From NCBI GenBank assembly GCA_017433245.1, contig JAFRHO010000009.1, positions 62,001 through 126,000 on the forward strand: a DNA stretch of 64,000 nt, in the 5' to 3' direction. Position 1 is the first letter of the stretch, and every line of letters starts with the position of its first letter. The notes under the pieces were generated by a model, which saw only the letters and a program-made list of their open reading frames with translations, did not search any database and was not told where the DNA came from. This stretch comes from Candidatus Saccharimonadota bacterium. Its GTDB lineage: Bacteria; Patescibacteriota; Saccharimonadia; Saccharimonadales; Saccharimonadaceae. Positions 24,487 through 32,438 of this stretch are shown piece by piece. Both the position numbers and the translations under genes were made by a program.

Positions 24487-24951
24487 ATGGCAAAGAAAGC
24501 AAAACGGAAGAGTAAAAAGAATAATAATTTGATGGTATGGGTTTTTGTGGCGTTATTTTTGTTGATTGTAATTTCAATCGCAGTAATTTTGACGCTAAAT
24601 AATAGTTCCGATCCGAATACTAATGAAGCATTCTTTGTTTCGGATGGGTCAAAATATGTAGTGACATCTGAGCTAGATGGTTCCGGTGAAGATGGTGAGG
24701 CGATTTCGGCACATGATGTGTATTACTATAGCGGTGATACTATTACCGACCACAAAGCTTACTTTGAATTTGTTGATGAGAGGGCTGCCGAAGAAGCGTT
24801 GCCAGATTACCAATCCTTACAAGACAATGATATTAAGTCGGTTGAAGTGAATGGACGATTTATTGTGTTTGTTGCAGAACCATCACAGTACGAAAAAATA
24901 ACGCTTGAGCAAGTTAAACAATGGTCAAGCGTTAATTCTGAAGAAGAATAG
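24487..24951 (+). CDS. Single-pass membrane protein of unknown function
   Basis: A 154-aa protein: very basic N-terminus (AKKAKRKSKKNNN), one helix (VWVFVALFLLIVISIAVILTL, ~17-38), then an acidic extracellular domain. Positive-inside topology puts the C-terminal ~110 residues outside. No known domain recognised. A convergent ppa gene follows after 6 bp. Confidence 0.75.
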   Translation: MAKKAKRKSKKNNNLMVWVFVALFLLIVISIAVILTLNNSSDPNTNEAFFVSDGSKYVVTSELDGSGEDGEAISAHDVYYYSGDTITDHKAYFEFVDERAAEEALPDYQSLQDNDIKSVEVNGRFIVFVAEPSQYEKITLEQVKQWSSVNSEEE

Positions 24952-24957
24952 GTCTTC

Positions 24958-25485
24958 TTACTTCTTGTAGCGTTCGATAGCTTTTGCAATGATATCTTTG
25001 GCAGAGTCGATACCTTCGAAGGCTTTGACTTTGGTGCTGCCTGGCTTTTTGAGATCTTTATAGTGATTGAAATGATACTCGATTTGTTTGAGAGTTTGAG
25101 CTGGTAAGTCTTCTAGTTTGTTGTAACAATCACCGTTATTGCGGTCATCTTCTGGAACACAGATAATTTTGTCATCGACTTCGTCGTCGTCAACGAATTT
25201 CATGACGCCAAGGATTTTGGCTTTCATCCAGATGCCTGTAGTGAGAGGTTGGTCGGTAATCATGAGAACGTCAAGTTCGTCGCCGTCTTCATCAAGAGTC
25301 TGAGGGATGAAGCCATAGTTGCATGGTTTGGCGAATGCCATAGGCTCAACGCGGTCAAGCATGAAACAGGCGTGTTCACGATCCCATTCGATTTTATGAT
25401 TAGAGCCGGTAGGAATTTCGATGACAACGTTTAGTTCGCCATTTTTATAATCACCGGGGGTTAGTACTTTGTTGAAATCTGCCAT
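24958..25485 (-). CDS. ppa: Inorganic pyrophosphatase
   Basis: Hydrolyses PPi, driving biosynthetic reactions. About 175 aa, family I: IEIPTGSNHKIEWD, CNYGFIPQTLDEDGDELDVLM (metal-binding Asp cluster) and the later KDLKKPGSTKVKAFEG motif. MADFN at 25485 is chosen because AAAGGAG is placed ideally; an in-frame ATG 7 codons upstream overlaps that RBS. Confidence 0.96.
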   Translation of the reverse strand: MADFNKVLTPGDYKNGELNVVIEIPTGSNHKIEWDREHACFMLDRVEPMAFAKPCNYGFIPQTLDEDGDELDVLMITDQPLTTGIWMKAKILGVMKFVDDDEVDDKIICVPEDDRNNGDCYNKLEDLPAQTLKQIEYHFNHYKDLKKPGSTKVKAFEGIDSAKDIIAKAIERYKK

Positions 25486-25509
25486 TTTTACTCCTTTGTT
25501 TATCAAGCA

Positions 25510-25518
25510 ATTATATCA
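25510..25518 (-). promoter_or_regulatory. Extended -10 promoter of ppa
   Basis: TGATATAAT on the minus strand, about 25 nt before the ATG. It is divergent from the ABC transporter -10. Confidence 0.68.
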
Positions 25519-25541
25519 TAATTCGGTTGTTTTAAACAGTG

Positions 25542-25550
25542 TGCTATAAT
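25542..25550 (+). promoter_or_regulatory. Extended -10 promoter of the ABC transporter (leaderless)
   Basis: TGCTATAAT ends 7 nt before the ATG. Confidence 0.75.
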
Positions 25551-25557
25551 ATACAAT

Positions 25558-27336
25558 ATGAAGAAGAAAAGTCAAGGAAATATCAAAAGGACGCTGTGCT
25601 ATTTTTGGAAGGCGTTGATGTATTGTAAGGGGAGAACGGTATTGCTTTTGCTGCTGGTGCCGGTTTGGATTTTCGTGTCAAATGTGGTGGTACCATATGG
25701 AACGTCGGAGATTATCGGGAAGTTATCAAGTGGAGATTTTGAGATTGCAAACTATGTTGGCGTGCTTCTCATTACGATTTTACCGGCGGCAATTAATAAT
25801 CTGGCGGTAATTCGAGCGATTGATTGGCTGGACTGGTCAGTAGATGCGCTGGGTGGAGAATATTTGGCGAAGTTGGCTTTTGATGCAGTAATTAATCAGT
25901 CGATGACGTTTCATGGTAATCGATTCTCGGGGTCTCTCACTTCGGCGGCGAATAAACTGCCAGGTGCGTTTATTGATTTAAAGTCGAATTTTGTTTGGGA
26001 TATTTATCCACTAATCTTAACCGTGGTATATTCGGTGGTGGTCGCGGCGATGGTCTGTGGACCGTTTGCGTTGATTTTGGCATTATATGCAATGACGTAT
26101 GCGACTGTAGCAGTTGTGACGTATTACAAAACTAGAAAAGTTGATGAGGCGCTGGCGAATGCCGAGAACAAGCAAACAGGGCAACTTGCGGATGCAATTA
26201 CGAATGAAATTTCGGTAAAGTCATACGCGAAGGAATCGGCGGAAGGATTGAGATTTGGAAAAGCAACGGCTAGGACGCGTGGCGCGACTTTTGATGTGGC
26301 GAAGGTGTCGTTCTGGCGGAATTTGTCGATGAATGCGATTAATATAGTGACTTTTGCGGGTCTACTGGTATTGATTGTGATGAGCCATAATATGTTTGGG
26401 CTTACTGTGGCGAATATGGTGTTTTTGTACTCTTTGTCGAATTCGCTTTTGTCGAATGTGTGGACGATTAACCATATTTTGAGGGCAATCAATCGTTCGT
26501 TGGGGAATGCGAAAGAGATGGTAGAAATTCTGGATATGCCGTTAATTATTGATGATAAAACCGATAAGCCATTGAAAGTTGATAAAGCGGAGATTGAGTT
26601 TTCGCACGTGGGGTTTCAACATGAGGAACAGAAAACGAAACTGTTTGATGATTTTTGCCTGAAAGTGTCGGCTGGACAATCGGTAGGGTTGGTGGGGGTG
26701 TCAGGGTCAGGGAAGACGACTTTGACGAAACTATTGCTGAGGTTTGATGATGTGTCGAGTGGTGGAATATATATTGACGGGAAAGACATTCGTGACGTAA
26801 CGCAGAAGAGTTTGAGGGAAGCGGTTGCTTATGTGCCGCAAGAATCGTCACTATTCCATCGTTCGGCGTATGAAAACATTGCATACGGTCGAACTGGAGC
26901 GACGCACGAGGAAGTGTTAAAGGCGGCGCGCTTGGCGAATGCGGATGAGTTTATTCGAGAATTACCAAAGGGATATGATACTTTAGTGGGTGAGCGAGGA
27001 GTGAAATTATCGGGGGGACAGAGGCAAAGAATTGCAATTGCGCGGGCAATTTTGAAAGACGCACCAATATTGGTGCTAGATGAGGCAACTTCAGCTCTAG
27101 ATTCGGAATCAGAAGCTTTAATTCAGGAGGCTTTGATTAATTTAATGCATGGGCGAACCTCGATTGTGGTGGCGCATCGGTTGTCGACGATTGCTGGGCT
27201 TGATTTAATTGTGGTACTAGATAATGGTCGGATTGTGGAGCAAGGTTCACATCATGAATTATTGGCCCAAGGTGGCGAATATGCAAAATTATGGTCGCGG
27301 CAAAGCGGTGCGTTTCTAGACGATTCTTTGGATTAA
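25558..27336 (+). CDS. ABC exporter, fused permease and ATPase
   Basis: A 592-aa half-transporter with an N-terminal six-helix membrane domain (~25-320) and a C-terminal nucleotide-binding domain: Walker A GVSGSGKTT (~379), Q-loop YVPQESSLF, signature LSGGQRQR (~484), Walker B ILVLDEATS and H-loop VAHRLST. It should work as a homodimer, since no partner half-transporter is adjacent. The substrate cannot be predicted; the family exports lipids, peptides or drugs. It is convergent with hisS. Confidence 0.93.
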   Translation: MKKKSQGNIKRTLCYFWKALMYCKGRTVLLLLLVPVWIFVSNVVVPYGTSEIIGKLSSGDFEIANYVGVLLITILPAAINNLAVIRAIDWLDWSVDALGGEYLAKLAFDAVINQSMTFHGNRFSGSLTSAANKLPGAFIDLKSNFVWDIYPLILTVVYSVVVAAMVCGPFALILALYAMTYATVAVVTYYKTRKVDEALANAENKQTGQLADAITNEISVKSYAKESAEGLRFGKATARTRGATFDVAKVSFWRNLSMNAINIVTFAGLLVLIVMSHNMFGLTVANMVFLYSLSNSLLSNVWTINHILRAINRSLGNAKEMVEILDMPLIIDDKTDKPLKVDKAEIEFSHVGFQHEEQKTKLFDDFCLKVSAGQSVGLVGVSGSGKTTLTKLLLRFDDVSSGGIYIDGKDIRDVTQKSLREAVAYVPQESSLFHRSAYENIAYGRTGATHEEVLKAARLANADEFIRELPKGYDTLVGERGVKLSGGQRQRIAIARAILKDAPILVLDEATSALDSESEALIQEALINLMHGRTSIVVAHRLSTIAGLDLIVVLDNGRIVEQGSHHELLAQGGEYAKLWSRQSGAFLDDSLD

Positions 27337-27346
27337 TCTTTGTTGA

Positions 27347-28690
27347 TTAGTCTTCGTCGGACCAGAAATCTTCTGGCTTTGATATGACGTCGATGTGAAG
27401 GTCGGTGGTTTCGCCGGTTTGAAAATTCTTAGCTTTGTAAGAATGTGAGGCGATTTCTTCGGCGCCGATAACGATACCGTTTTTGGCAATTTTGCTAGCA
27501 TAAGTGAGCTTGTCGCTGAGTTTCTTACTGGTGAAAACTATAGTGGTGCTGTGTCCGTTATCGCGAAGCTTCTGGGCAATGTTCAATGACTCATCATATT
27601 CATGCTCGGACATGGGGATTACACAATAGTCGAGTAGATTGTCGGTGTCGGGATCGAGCAAGTTTTCTTCGTTTAGGATGAAGAAGAGGCGAGTGAGGCC
27701 GATGGAACCGCCGACGCCAGGGAAGGATTGCTCGGAAAAATGTTTAGTGAGGTTATCATAGCGGCCACCACCAGCAATGGAACCAATACCGCGGTGTTCT
27801 GGTAGAATGAATTCAAAAACGGTACCAGTGTAGTAATCGAGGCCACGGACGATTTTAAGGTCGGCTTCGATTTGTTCGGTGAGACCTTGTGATTCGAGCA
27901 AGTATAGGATAAGGTCAAGTTCGATGAGGCCTTGTTTGAAGGTAGGATTGTCGATTTCGAGGTTACCTAAGGCTTTGATTACCTCGGAGCGACTACCGTG
28001 GAGATTGATGAGGTCGAGGATTTGCTTTACTGTTGGTTCATCTAGCGGTAGTTCTTCAAGACTGACTTTGGTTTGTTCGGGGGTGACTTTCTCGGCGTGA
28101 TCGATGATATTCATAATTTCGTTGGATTTGTCAGTAAGACTCAGTGCCTCGAGGAAACCAGTGAGAATTTTGCGATTATTAATGCGGGCGAGAATAGGCG
28201 TGTCAAGATTAAAGGAATTAAGAGCGTCGAGCAGAGTAGAAATAATATCGGCATCGTAAGCGAAGGATAATTCGCCACGACCGATGACGTCGATGTCGAG
28301 TTGGTAGAATTCGCGGAAGCGGCCTTTCTGGGCGCGTTCGCCACGGAAGTTGAGGCCAAGTTGGGAGACTTTGAGCGGGAAATTAAGGTCATTTTCGTGT
28401 TCGACGACATAACGAGCGAGAGGAACCGTGTGGTCAAAGCGGAGAGCCTGGTCGGCTGACTCGATAGATTTGTCGCCGGTCTTGATGAGCTTGTAGATTT
28501 GTTTTTCAGTGTCACCGCCAGCCTTAGCAAGGAGCACCTCAATACGTTCGATGGAAGGGGTTTCAATTTCTTGGTAACCATGCTTTAAGTAGGTATCGGA
28601 AACTTTGCGTTTAAGATTACTAAAAATAGCTTGTACTCCGGGCAAGAGTTCTTGGGTGCCGGAGATTTTAGAAGTGTTGAACTTTTTCAT
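27347..28690 (-). CDS. hisS: Histidyl-tRNA synthetase
   Basis: Class II synthetase. 447 aa with SGTQELLPG, motif 2 (GLNFRGERAQKGRFREFYQLDIDV), the histidine-specific RGLDYYTGTVFEF and motif 3 (IGLTRLF), followed by a C-terminal anticodon-binding domain. The minus-strand -10 ends 6 nt before the ATG. Confidence 0.96.
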   Translation of the reverse strand: MKKFNTSKISGTQELLPGVQAIFSNLKRKVSDTYLKHGYQEIETPSIERIEVLLAKAGGDTEKQIYKLIKTGDKSIESADQALRFDHTVPLARYVVEHENDLNFPLKVSQLGLNFRGERAQKGRFREFYQLDIDVIGRGELSFAYDADIISTLLDALNSFNLDTPILARINNRKILTGFLEALSLTDKSNEIMNIIDHAEKVTPEQTKVSLEELPLDEPTVKQILDLINLHGSRSEVIKALGNLEIDNPTFKQGLIELDLILYLLESQGLTEQIEADLKIVRGLDYYTGTVFEFILPEHRGIGSIAGGGRYDNLTKHFSEQSFPGVGGSIGLTRLFFILNEENLLDPDTDNLLDYCVIPMSEHEYDESLNIAQKLRDNGHSTTIVFTSKKLSDKLTYASKIAKNGIVIGAEEIASHSYKAKNFQTGETTDLHIDVISKPEDFWSDED

Positions 28691-28696
28691 AAGATT

Positions 28697-28705
28697 ATTA
28701 TAGCA
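28697..28705 (-). promoter_or_regulatory. Extended -10 promoter of hisS (leaderless)
   Basis: TGCTATAAT on the minus strand, 6 nt before the ATG. Confidence 0.75.
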
Positions 28706-28737
28706 TGGATTGATAGTATTTAGATTTGGTTAAATGA

Positions 28738-28765
28738 AAAACCCGTAGATAAATCTACGGGTTTA
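28738..28765 (-). terminator. Terminator downstream of the 96-aa ORF
   Basis: AAACCCGTAGAT / ATCTACGGGTTT stem; read on the minus strand it ends in a T-run, just after the stop of the small Cys-rich gene. Confidence 0.8.
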
Positions 28766-28769
28766 AGTT

Positions 28770-29060
28770 TTAACCATAGTTCCATTTAGTGATGAACATG
28801 CCAGTAGCGCTGCCAGGAATGCATGTGTAGGCGCTAAATGCGCAATCCCAATAGTTCCAATCGCCACCATATTGATCTGTAAGATAGAGACCATTATTAT
28901 CGCCTATTCCTGCATCGACACAGTAGAGATTGGTGCAAGTATTGTCGCACCAATAAATTGTGGCTGTGGTACCGGGCATGACTTCGTCCAACCTGGTAAA
29001 TTCTTGATTGACATGATCGCCAATCGGGAGGCAGTTTGAATAAAGCAACCATTCTGCCAT
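28770..29060 (-). CDS. Cys- and Trp-rich 96-aa protein, possibly a gene remnant
   Basis: Function unknown. It has several Cys, Trp, Tyr and Gly residues (IYWCDNTCTNLYCVDAG, GDWNYWDCAFSAYTC), suggesting a small disulfide-stabilised outer domain. The frame stays open upstream into the tRNA-Val gene without another start, and no RBS precedes the ATG. It may therefore be the 3' remnant of a larger surface-protein gene truncated at the tRNA. The good terminator just downstream argues that the region is, or was, transcribed. Confidence 0.4.
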   Translation of the reverse strand: MAEWLLYSNCLPIGDHVNQEFTRLDEVMPGTTATIYWCDNTCTNLYCVDAGIGDNNGLYLTDQYGGDWNYWDCAFSAYTCIPGSATGMFITKWNYG

Positions 29061-29138
29061 TAATACTGCCGAGTTTGGTCTATCAGTATAGGCTTGAGCA
29101 ATACTAATTAGAAAGTCAATAGTAACAGGGGTAAAAGT

Positions 29139-29158
29139 AAACTCCCTTTGGGAGTTTA
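29139..29158 (-). terminator. Hairpin after tRNA-Val
   Basis: AAACTCCC / GGGAGTTT stem with a 4-nt loop, 7 bp from the tRNA-Val 3' end on the minus strand. The following T-run is poor. Confidence 0.55.
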
Positions 29159-29164
29159 TTTCTA

Positions 29165-29241
29165 TGGTGGGCGATACAGGAGTCGAACCTGTGACCTCGT
29201 CTACGTCAAAGACGCGCTCTAGCCAACTGAGCTAACCGCCC
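29165..29241 (-). tRNA. tRNA-Val (anticodon GAC)
   Basis: 77-nt cloverleaf: acceptor GGGCGGT / ATCGCCC, D-arm TTAGCTCAGTTGG, anticodon stem CGTCT/AGACG with loop TTGACGT (GAC), T-arm GGTTCGACTCC. The 3' CCA is encoded. Confidence 0.95.
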
Positions 29242-29244
29242 GCT

Positions 29245-29279
29245 TTATATGGTGAGCCGGGAGGGACTCGAACCCTCGA
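29245..29279 (-). pseudogene. Partial duplicate of tRNA-Lys 3' end
   Basis: 35 bp identical to 29326-29360, covering the T-arm, acceptor 3' strand and CCA of tRNA-Lys plus TTATA beyond it. The 5' half that should accompany it (29280-29325) does not form an acceptor, D-arm or anticodon arm. It is a tRNA fragment such as is left by integration at, or duplication of, a tRNA gene. Confidence 0.8.
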
Positions 29280-29330
29280 TTCGAAGAACGAGGGTTCCCA
29301 ACTCTATGAGTTTGTTTGGAACCAATTATA

Positions 29331-29407
29331 TGGTGAGCCGGGAGGGACTCGAACCCTCGACACCGGGCTTAAAAGGCCCGTGCTCTAACCTGCTGAGCTA
29401 CCGGCCC
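29331..29407 (-). tRNA. tRNA-Lys (anticodon TTT)
   Basis: 77 nt; acceptor GGGCCGG / CCGGCTC, anticodon stem CGGGC/GCCCG with loop CTTTTAA (TTT), T-arm GGGTTCGAGTCCC, encoded CCA. Confidence 0.96.
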
Positions 29408-29428
29408 ACAAAAATGTGGTGTATGATT

Positions 29429-29437
29429 ATTATACCA
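29429..29437 (-). promoter_or_regulatory. Promoter of the tRNA-Lys / tRNA-Val unit
   Basis: TGGTATAAT on the minus strand, 22 nt upstream of tRNA-Lys. Confidence 0.65.
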
Positions 29438-29486
29438 CATAATTATAGAATTGCACGAAAAAAATCTGATATGGTAGGCTTTTTGG

Positions 29487-29505
29487 AAATTGTTCAGGTA
29501 TTAAC
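29487..29505. repeat. AATTGTTCAGG repeat, copy 1
   Basis: AAATTGTTCAGGTATTAAC. Related copies at 31195-31219, 31368-31390 and 32445-32469 bracket the MFS trio and the orphan gene at 31650. Confidence 0.65.
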
Positions 29506-29580
29506 GATTTATAGAAGAGATAACAAAAGAAGGCTACTTGAGTATTGTTCACGGCTAAGCAAATGAGACAATTACTTCTA

Positions 29581-29589
29581 TGGTACAAT
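29581..29589 (+). promoter_or_regulatory. Extended -10 promoter of the MFS gene (leaderless)
   Basis: TGGTACAAT ends 6 nt before ATG 29596. Confidence 0.7.
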
Positions 29590-29595
29590 ATTAAC

Positions 29596-30651
29596 ATGAG
29601 CAGAAATTCGCTAAATCCTATCATATTAGGTGTCGTGTATTTTTATGTTCATTTTATTGCCGAAGTATTATGTTTTTTCTTTTTGCAGTCTATTGTTGGG
29701 GATAGTTTTATATTGTGGCTGGCTCCTTTTGTTTACGATATCCTGGCCTTTATCCCACAAATTCTGATAGGCGTGATAAGTGATCGTTTTGTCAAAATTC
29801 CTTTTGGTATGATAGGGATACTCTTGATGGTTGTCGGGCTTTGTCTTTTTGGGTTAAATGGTGCATTGCCCGCGATGCTAGTTGTTGTTATTATGGCTCT
29901 GGGAAGTGCCTGTATTCATGTTGATGGGGCGGAGGTTACACTTCGCTATGGAAAGGGCAAAATTGCTCCAGCGGCAATTTATGTGGCGGGAGGTTCGTTT
30001 GGAGTTGCGATTGGTAAATCGCTGGCGGGCTCTATTCAAATTTGGCCGTTGTTAATTTTAGCACTTACTGCGATACCAGTGATTATTCTTGCTGGGAAAT
30101 ATAGACGTCAAACAGCAGATATTGATGTGCCGTGTAGGCAGTTCGATTATTCCTCTAAAACTGTTGCCGTTTGGTTAATTGCGATTGCCGTTGCTTTTGT
30201 AGTGATGGTTCGTAGCTATATTGGCTACGGTATTCCAACTGCTTGGAATAAAACTGCATTACAGATGGTGCTGCTATTCTCGTTTATGGGTATAGGTAAA
30301 GCGCTTGGCGGAATTCTTACTGACAAAATCGGAATTCGCAAAACCGCTTATATTAGTATGTTGGGAGCTCTGCCTTTTCTTGTACTTGGCAATGATAATA
30401 TGATAATCTCATTGATTGGTATTATGTTTTTCAGTATGACGATGGCTATTACTTTGGCGATATCGGTTTCTGCTTTCCCTAAAACGCCTGGTTTTGCTTT
30501 TGGCATTACCACTGTCGGATTAGCTCTGGGGGTGCTACCTATCTTTTTCTTCAGAATAGACAACATGATAATCAATATCGTCATGATTGTCGTCGCTTCC
30601 ATTATGTGTTTATTCATTATTGAAAAAATAGCAAGAAAGGAGAAAAAATGA
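29596..30651 (+). CDS. Major facilitator superfamily transporter
   Basis: About 351 aa with ten or more hydrophobic segments and the MFS loop GVISDRFVKIPFG (motif A-like) plus a second-half equivalent GGILTDKIGIRKTAY. The substrate is unknown; the closest impression is of Fsr-like efflux proteins, without certainty. Codon use is less purine-skewed than in neighbouring housekeeping genes, and the gene lies between AATTGTTCAGG repeats, suggesting an acquired cassette. The start is set by the -10, excluding in-frame codons upstream. It overlaps the next gene by ATGA. Confidence 0.82.
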   Translation: MSRNSLNPIILGVVYFYVHFIAEVLCFFFLQSIVGDSFILWLAPFVYDILAFIPQILIGVISDRFVKIPFGMIGILLMVVGLCLFGLNGALPAMLVVVIMALGSACIHVDGAEVTLRYGKGKIAPAAIYVAGGSFGVAIGKSLAGSIQIWPLLILALTAIPVIILAGKYRRQTADIDVPCRQFDYSSKTVAVWLIAIAVAFVVMVRSYIGYGIPTAWNKTALQMVLLFSFMGIGKALGGILTDKIGIRKTAYISMLGALPFLVLGNDNMIISLIGIMFFSMTMAITLAISVSAFPKTPGFAFGITTVGLALGVLPIFFFRIDNMIINIVMIVVASIMCLFIIEKIARKEKK

Positions 30652-30836
30652 ATAAAATACTTGCCGATGTAACTCTGCCAGATGGTAGACCAAGCGCTAA
30701 TCTAACGCCCAATAGCGAGGGTGACGCCCTCCCGATTATAATCGCTGTTTCTGCGATTGCCATCATTGTAGTTGTAGTCGTTTCGGTCATTATTGTAAAA
30801 ATCATTTCAAACAAAAATGATAAAAAGCATAGTTGA
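30648..30836 (+). CDS. 62-aa single-helix membrane protein
   Basis: A polar N-terminus (~1-28), one very hydrophobic Ile/Val helix (IIIAVSAIAIIVVVVVSVII) and a basic tail (KNDKKHS). It overlaps the MFS stop (ATGA) with an AAAGGAG RBS, so translation is coupled. Family not recognised; it may be an accessory subunit of the transporter. Confidence 0.7.
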   Translation: MNKILADVTLPDGRPSANLTPNSEGDALPIIIAVSAIAIIVVVVVSVIIVKIISNKNDKKHS

Positions 30837-31176
30837 TATTCTATTCGAGCTATCTTTTGCATTGACACTCACGATTTTGATAGAGTGGGGGCTATCATTT
30901 TTTTTCTTACATTCTAAAACTGATTGGCGACTTGTTATATTAGTTCAGTGTTTGACTAATCCAGCACTAAACACCTTGCTCCTCATAAATGATTATTTTG
31001 AGTTCCTAAATAGAACGATCTTAATTATTATTCTCGAATTATGCGTTGTTACGATTGAGGCAGTTGTCTATAAAAAAGGTCATGTAAGCACGAGAATTGA
31101 CCCCTTTTTCTTGTCGCTTTTCTTGAATCTTGCTTCCGTCTGTACGGGCTTATTATTCTATCAATTTGCCAACTAA
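30817..31176 (+). CDS. 119-aa polytopic membrane protein
   Basis: About four hydrophobic helices (FALTLTILIEWGLSFFF, LVILVQCLTNPALNTLLL, ILIIILELCVVTIEAVVY, LFLNLASVCTGLLFYQF). It overlaps the preceding gene by 20 bp, so the three membrane genes form one unit. No family recognised. Confidence 0.7.
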   Translation: MIKSIVDILFELSFALTLTILIEWGLSFFFLHSKTDWRLVILVQCLTNPALNTLLLINDYFEFLNRTILIIILELCVVTIEAVVYKKGHVSTRIDPFFLSLFLNLASVCTGLLFYQFAN

Positions 31177-31188
31177 TATTGAATACTG

Positions 31189-31364
31189 TTAGACCGAATT
31201 GTTCAGGGTATTAACAGACAATTTATAGGGTTAAAACGGCAGTTTTTTTACCCCATTTTTAATGCAAAATCGGTGTAAAATAACACCCTAAAACACGCAA
31301 GGTACTTAAAGAAATTTACTACTAAAAAATCGGCGAAAATGCCGAATTGTATAAAATCTGGTGG
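31189..31364. repeat. 176-bp diverged direct repeat, copy 1
   Basis: Aligns end to end with 32439-32614, about three-quarters identical by eye. Shared blocks are TTAGACC, TATTAACAGAC, GCAAGGTACTTAA, ACTAAAAAATCGGCGAAAATGCCGA and TATAAAATCTGGTGG. The last bases match the 3' end (CCA side) of tRNA-Phe, although no tRNA is present here. It contains an AATTGTTCAGG copy and a TCGGC/GCCGA hairpin that reads as a terminator on the minus strand. Confidence 0.75.
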
Positions 31365-31367
31365 GGG

Positions 31368-31390
31368 CGAATTGTTCAGGCATTAACAGA
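31368..31390. repeat. AATTGTTCAGG repeat, copy 3
   Basis: CGAATTGTTCAGGCATTAAC, directly after the 176-bp repeat. Confidence 0.6.
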
Positions 31391-31436
31391 GTACAGAGAG
31401 AGAATTTAATAATTTGTTGTAAAAACATTAGTAGTA

Positions 31437-31465
31437 TTGACAAAAATAAGCATATGTGATATAAT
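31437..31465 (+). promoter_or_regulatory. Consensus sigma-70-type promoter of orphan gene 31650
   Basis: TTGACA (31437-31442), 17-bp spacer, TATAAT (31460-31465) with an upstream TGA. Perfect consensus, among the strongest in the window. Leader about 178 nt. Confidence 0.88.
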
Positions 31466-31471
31466 GTAGGT

Positions 31472-31649
31472 ATGATTAGCAAGTAGAGCTAATTGGTACA
31501 TTTAGAGTGTTTGCTTTGATAGACTTCTTTGCGCTTTTCTGCGGTTCAACCTTACTGTTTTTTTGTAAAAAATAGTTAGATTGAACCGCGGAATAACCCG
31601 TGGCGAAAATCTCATTGCCGGCGGGCAATAAACGCAAGGAGGTATTACT
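31472..31649 (+). promoter_or_regulatory. Structured 5' leader of orphan gene 31650
   Basis: A long imperfect hairpin (31541-31594: GCGGTTCAA ... TTGAACCGC plus pairing T and A tracts) and a second one (ATTGCC GGCG GGCAAT) just before the AAGGAGG RBS. It may control ribosome access or RNA stability. No known riboswitch class recognised. Confidence 0.5.
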
Positions 31650-32363
31650 ATGAAGAACCTGAAAGAAAACAGTATCCGCATTTCTAGCGCCATTGCAGTG
31701 TGTTGGCCGCAATACGGCGACAAGGAGGAAACCCTCGACATGACAGATATTGGATCGAAGTTCAATGGTTGCTATGCAACAAATAACTCAACGATCTGTT
31801 TCGTTATCGATCATGAGGTTTTCGTCACGCCGTATACCCGTAGTGCTATGTCCACTATCGTAAATGCTGGACTGACCGAAAAGCATTTCTATGTTCCGTT
31901 CTCGAACTGGGACTATCCGAAATACGAAAAGGCCAAATGGCAGCGTTTGCGCGAACTTGCAACAGAGTCCCACTGCCGTGATTACGAAGTAGACTCGGCT
32001 AAGTGGTGCGACGAGCACAACATCGGCGAACTGAGCGAGGAGATCCTGGCGAACTGCTTTAGAATGCCCCGCGAGGGTGTGCCGGTGAAGCACCTCTACT
32101 TTGAGGACACTTACTATCCGGCTTGCAACGAACGTTGCGTAGACTGTACTGTGGTCGACAAGCTGGGGCGCTTCTGCGCCAACAACGGCAAGGTAGTATT
32201 CATCTACCGCGATGGCCATACCTACGTAACCAGGGGCCACAAGATCATTAGCGCTCTGCGCGCTGCTGGTTTTAAGGATGCAGGCATCTTCGTCCCGTTC
32301 AGCAACGGCGAAGAGATCACTAATCCGGCTCTGGCAGCTCAGTGGGATCAGATTTCCAAGTAA
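31650..32363 (+). CDS. Orphan protein with internal duplication
   Basis: 237 aa, no known family. Two halves share a pattern: CFVIDHEVFVTPYTRSA...AGLTEKHFYVPFSNW (~50-90) and VVFIYRDGHTYVTRGHK...AGFKDAGIFVPFSNG (~180-220), each followed by W-Q-(R/I)-L/I. A Cys-rich linker (ACNERCVDCTV) lies between them. No signal peptide. Codons are more GC-rich than in neighbouring genes. Strong RBS, consensus promoter and its own terminator, placed between 176-bp direct repeats; probably accessory cargo. Confidence 0.75.
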   Translation: MKNLKENSIRISSAIAVCWPQYGDKEETLDMTDIGSKFNGCYATNNSTICFVIDHEVFVTPYTRSAMSTIVNAGLTEKHFYVPFSNWDYPKYEKAKWQRLRELATESHCRDYEVDSAKWCDEHNIGELSEEILANCFRMPREGVPVKHLYFEDTYYPACNERCVDCTVVDKLGRFCANNGKVVFIYRDGHTYVTRGHKIISALRAAGFKDAGIFVPFSNGEEITNPALAAQWDQISK

Positions 32364-32376
32364 GCATTCAACCTAC

Positions 32377-32430
32377 AAGCCCCGGCTTCCACACAACCAG
32401 TGTGGGCAGAGCCGGGGGCTTTTCTTTTTT
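32377..32430 (+). terminator. Strong terminator after gene 31650
   Basis: AAGCCCCGGCT / AGCCGGGGGCTT stem with an inner CCACAC/GTGTGG hairpin, followed by TTTCTTTTTTT. Confidence 0.92.
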
Positions 32431-32438
32431 TAAAATGC

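Noticed and set aside
29061-29231. Upstream extension of the 96-aa Cys-rich ORF
   Set aside because: The frame is open but has no start codon and runs into tRNA-Val; extension would be an artefact or a gene remnant.
29249-29566. Plus-strand frame reading MVSREGLEPS... twice
   Set aside because: It is the antisense of the tRNA-Lys gene and its duplicated fragment; such peptides are a known artefact of translating tRNAs.
31195-31390. Integron attC-like site
   Set aside because: The repeats contain ATTAAC and GTT elements, but not the paired R/L core sites of attC, and no integrase is present.
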